A stretch of DNA of 64,000 nt. It comes from Chryseobacterium sp. (GTDB taxonomy: Bacteria; Bacteroidota; Bacteroidia; Flavobacteriales; Weeksellaceae). Position numbers and translations under genes: made by a program. Every line of letters begins with the position of its first letter. The stretch's first letter is position 1. Where the stretch lies: assembly GCF_019236175.1 (NCBI RefSeq), contig NZ_JAFAJM010000017.1:1-64000 (forward strand). The letters run 5' to 3'. The notes under the pieces were generated by a model that ran no database searches, was not told the DNA's origin, and saw only the letters and a program-made list of their open reading frames with translations. Shown here piece by piece: positions 61,990-64,000 of the stretch.

Positions 61990-62589
61990 TTAGTCAATTT
62001 TCTTTTTCCTCCTCTTGATTTCTTCCTGAATTTCCAGAGCAGTATCATAGTCCTCTTCTTTAACGGCCTCATCCAACAACTTCTGCAGCTCTTCCATTGA
62101 AAGAGACTTTAAATTATCTTCATTTTGCACGGTTTCTGAGAACGACTGGTCTTCTTTTGCCACATCTTCGAGTTCTAATAAAATACCGGCCTCATTCAGT
62201 ACCTGTTGTGTAGTGAATATAGGGGCATCAAATCTCACTGCCATGGCAACAGCGTCAGAAGTTCTGGCATCAAGGATCAGATCTTCTTCTGTAACTTTAT
62301 TTCTGAAATTAATATTTGAAAAGAAAACACCATCTACGATCTGATAAATAATTACAGAAATCAGTTCGTAATTGGCTGAAACTATAAATTTTGTGAATAG
62401 GTCATGGGTAAGAGGACGCGGTGGATGGATATCTTTTTCCAATCCAAGAGAGATTGACTGGGCTTCGAAATTTCCTATAACAACAGGTAATTTTATGTGT
62501 GTTTCTTCATGCTCCAGTAACAATGCGTACGCCCCCGACTGGGTCTGGCTGTACGATATTCCGCGAATAATTAGCTGCTTATAATCCAT
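61990..62589 (-). CDS. DUF151 bifunctional nuclease with C-terminal UvrB/UvrC motif
   Basis: 199 residues. N-terminal bifunctional-nuclease domain (LIIRGISYSQTQSGAYALLLE; LPVVIGNFEAQSI; LDARTSDAVAMAVRF) as in the plant BFN/bacterial DUF151 family, and a C-terminal UvrB/UvrC-type helix hairpin (MEELQKLLDEAVKEEDYDTALEIQEEIKRRKKK). A minus-strand -7 TATATTTG (62595-62602) sits only 5 bp before the ATG, so the mRNA may be leaderless. Followed at 22 bp by the nucleoside transporter. Confidence 0.88.
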   Translation of the reverse strand: MDYKQLIIRGISYSQTQSGAYALLLEHEETHIKLPVVIGNFEAQSISLGLEKDIHPPRPLTHDLFTKFIVSANYELISVIIYQIVDGVFFSNINFRNKVTEEDLILDARTSDAVAMAVRFDAPIFTTQQVLNEAGILLELEDVAKEDQSFSETVQNEDNLKSLSMEELQKLLDEAVKEEDYDTALEIQEEIKRRKKKID

Positions 62590-62642
62590 AGCTACAAATA
62601 TAGATTAATTTTTTGTTGTGATTTCACTTTTTTACGCAAAAA

Positions 62643-62668
62643 TAAAAGCCCGGAAAGCCGAGCTTTTA
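62643..62668 (-). terminator. Hairpin downstream of etfA
   Basis: AAAAGC-CGG pairs with CCG-GCTTTT with one bulge on each side. The minus strand continues in TTATTTTTG. Confidence 0.55.
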
Positions 62669-62771
62669 TGGTATTGTGTATGATTGTCAATAATAAAGGG
62701 TGAATTTTTGCTCCGTAAGTAATCATTAAAAAATTGACAAGCGGAGTGCGTTAAGAATCCACCATTTACTT

Positions 62772-63719
62772 TTATCCTTTGATTGCTTTAATTTTCTCCG
62801 TTAATGCAGGAATAATCTGGAATGCATCTCCTACTACTCCATAATCTGCAGACTTAAAGAAAGGTGCTTCAGGATCATTGTTGATGACTACAATAGTTTT
62901 TGATGAGTTTACTCCGGCAAGGTGCTGGATTGCTCCTGAGATCCCTACGGCAATGTAAAGATTCGGTGCAATAGCCTTACCTGTTTGTCCTACGTGTTCT
63001 GTGTGAGGTCTCCATCCGATATCAGAAACCGGCTTAGAACACGCTGTAGCGGCTCCAAGAACGTTTGCCAATTCTTCAATCATTCCCCAGTTTTCAGGTC
63101 CTTTCATGCCTCTTCCTGCAGAAACTACAATTTCAGCTTCTTTAAGGTCTAATTTTCCTGAACTTTGTTCGTGAGAAATCACTTTAGTATCTTCATTTGC
63201 TACCGAAAGGTTTTTCACTTCTTCTGAACCTGATACTGTATTTTCTTTAACTCCGAAAGCATTCTGGGAAACTGTAACGATTACTCCGCTTCCTTCAGCT
63301 TTTGCATGCATAAATCCTTTTCCTGAAAAGGCTTTTCTTTTCACCTGGAAAGGAGAAAGGCTTTCAGGAGCTTCCAGCGTATTTGTAATTAAAGAATAAT
63401 TCTTCATTACAGCAAGCATCGGAGCAATTGAAGAAGCGTCTGTTGTGTGAGGGAAAACGATGATATTTCCGTCTACCACTTCATTAACAGCCTGTGCAAA
63501 TGCCTTTGCTGAGAAATTCTTAAGACCTTCGTCTTTAATATTGATTACATTGGATGCTCCATATTTGTATAATAAATCTGAAGAATCAGTTGGGTTTACA
63601 GTGATTGCTGTAACGGTATCTCCGGCTTTGTCAGCAATAGCTTTAGCATAAGAAACTGCTTCGAAAGCTGCTTTTTTATAAACACCATTTATATTTTCTG
63701 CGTATACGAATACTGCCAT
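62772..63719 (-). CDS. etfA: Electron transfer flavoprotein subunit alpha
   Basis: 315 residues. N-terminal ETF domain I and the C-terminal FAD-binding region VSAGRGMKG (about 200), then [38 protein letters not shown] and [20 protein letters not shown], the classical alpha signature. With EtfB it carries electrons from acyl-CoA dehydrogenases to the quinone pool. It lies 40 bp after etfB. Confidence 0.96.
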   Translation of the reverse strand: MAVFVYAENINGVYKKAAFEAVSYAKAIADKAGDTVTAITVNPTDSSDLLYKYGASNVINIKDEGLKNFSAKAFAQAVNEVVDGNIIVFPHTTDASSIAPMLAVMKNYSLITNTLEAPESLSPFQVKRKAFSGKGFMHAKAEGSGVIVTVSQNAFGVKENTVSGSEEVKNLSVANEDTKVISHEQSSGKLDLKEAEIVVSAGRGMKGPENWGMIEELANVLGAATACSKPVSDIGWRPHTEHVGQTGKAIAPNLYIAVGISGAIQHLAGVNSSKTIVVINNDPEAPFFKSADYGVVGDAFQIIPALTEKIKAIKG

Positions 63720-63759
63720 TTTTTTAAATTTAAAGATTAAAAATTAAAGAATTAAAAGA

Positions 63760-64000
63760 TTAGATTACTTTTGCTTCCTCGTGAAGTAACCTTACCAATT
63801 CATCCAGATTATCAGGAGAAACCATCTTCACGGCTGCTCTTGGCGGCACACTGTCATAAGATACTCCCTGAACTTTCACTTCTGAAGAAGAAGGTTCTAC
63901 TATCTGCAAAGGTTTTGTTCTTGCAGACATAATTCCTCTCATGTTCGGGATGATCAGATCTTTTTCGTCTACTAATCCTTTCTGACCAGCAATGATTGCT
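63760..64000 (-). CDS. etfB: Electron transfer flavoprotein subunit beta, C-terminal part
   Basis: Only the last 80 codons or so are in the window; the gene starts beyond the right edge. AGQKGLVDEKDLIIPNMRGIMSAR and the C-terminal VPPRAAVKMVSPDNLDELVRLLHEEAKVI match the ETF beta C-terminus. Partner of the adjacent etfA; its N-terminus and AMP site cannot be seen here. Confidence 0.88.
   Translation of the reverse strand, partial: AIIAGQKGLVDEKDLIIPNMRGIMSARTKPLQIVEPSSSEVKVQGVSYDSVPPRAAVKMVSPDNLDELVRLLHEEAKVI

Overview
The window reads as a chromosomal segment of a Flavobacteriia bacterium, most likely Chryseobacterium or a close Weeksellaceae relative. Supporting signs are the A+T-rich DNA, the recurrent TTTG / TAnnTTTG promoter elements of the Bacteroidota primary sigma factor, rare Shine-Dalgarno sites, a two-gene atpD-atpC unit with a very short epsilon subunit, and the best family matches of nearly all proteins. 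There is no rRNA, tRNA, insertion sequence, prophage or CRISPR array. The only confident RNA gene is the SRP RNA at about 24414-24516.

Layout. 1-3.9 kb: the start of a DUF2723 glycosyltransferase leaving the window, then a PLP beta-synthase plus alpha-oxoamine synthase pair that could make sulfonolipid (capnine) or sphingoid bases, and an EamA exporter. 3.9-8.6 kb: a reductase with a Crp-type regulator and a B12-dependent radical SAM protein. 8.7-17 kb: atpDC, ribF, several envelope lipoproteins, a GPx-like peroxidase, kdsB and a PAP2 phosphatase. 17-31.8 kb: an aminotransferase/lipoprotein/phosphohexomutase operon, a glycosyltransferase operon, SRP RNA, the menB-menA operon, and gyrA with a TPR protein. 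32-38.5 kb: small lipoproteins, a GNAT and a DUF421 protein, a previously uncalled 44-residue double-glycine leader peptide gene, and uvrA. 38.7-41.1 kb: an isolated tssE-tssF pair of a type VI secretion baseplate. 41-49.5 kb: an amino-acid permease, an M14 peptidase, an XRE-type regulator with reiterated operator/promoter boxes, proline dehydrogenase, and mevalonate kinase with a UbiA-type prenyltransferase. 56.9-64 kb: housekeeping transporters, a thiolase, a DUF151 nuclease and etfA-etfB.

The most distinctive region is 49.7-56.4 kb, a tight four-gene minus-strand operon: a ferritin-like (VioB/RebD-type) protein, a LodA/GoxA-like predicted CTQ oxidase, a radical SAM/SPASM maturase and a LodB/QhpG-like flavoprotein. 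The predicted cofactor Cys and Trp are only five residues apart and are flanked by further Cys/Asp pairs. This resembles the QhpC subunit of quinohemoprotein amine dehydrogenase more than LodA itself, and would explain the extra radical SAM enzyme. I infer a peptide-cofactor oxidase system that merges the two known CTQ maturation routes. Other items worth a second look are the RiPP-like precursor with a 13-bp inverted repeat against its start codon, and a promoter-to-terminator transcription unit without a long ORF at about 45.9-46.2 kb.
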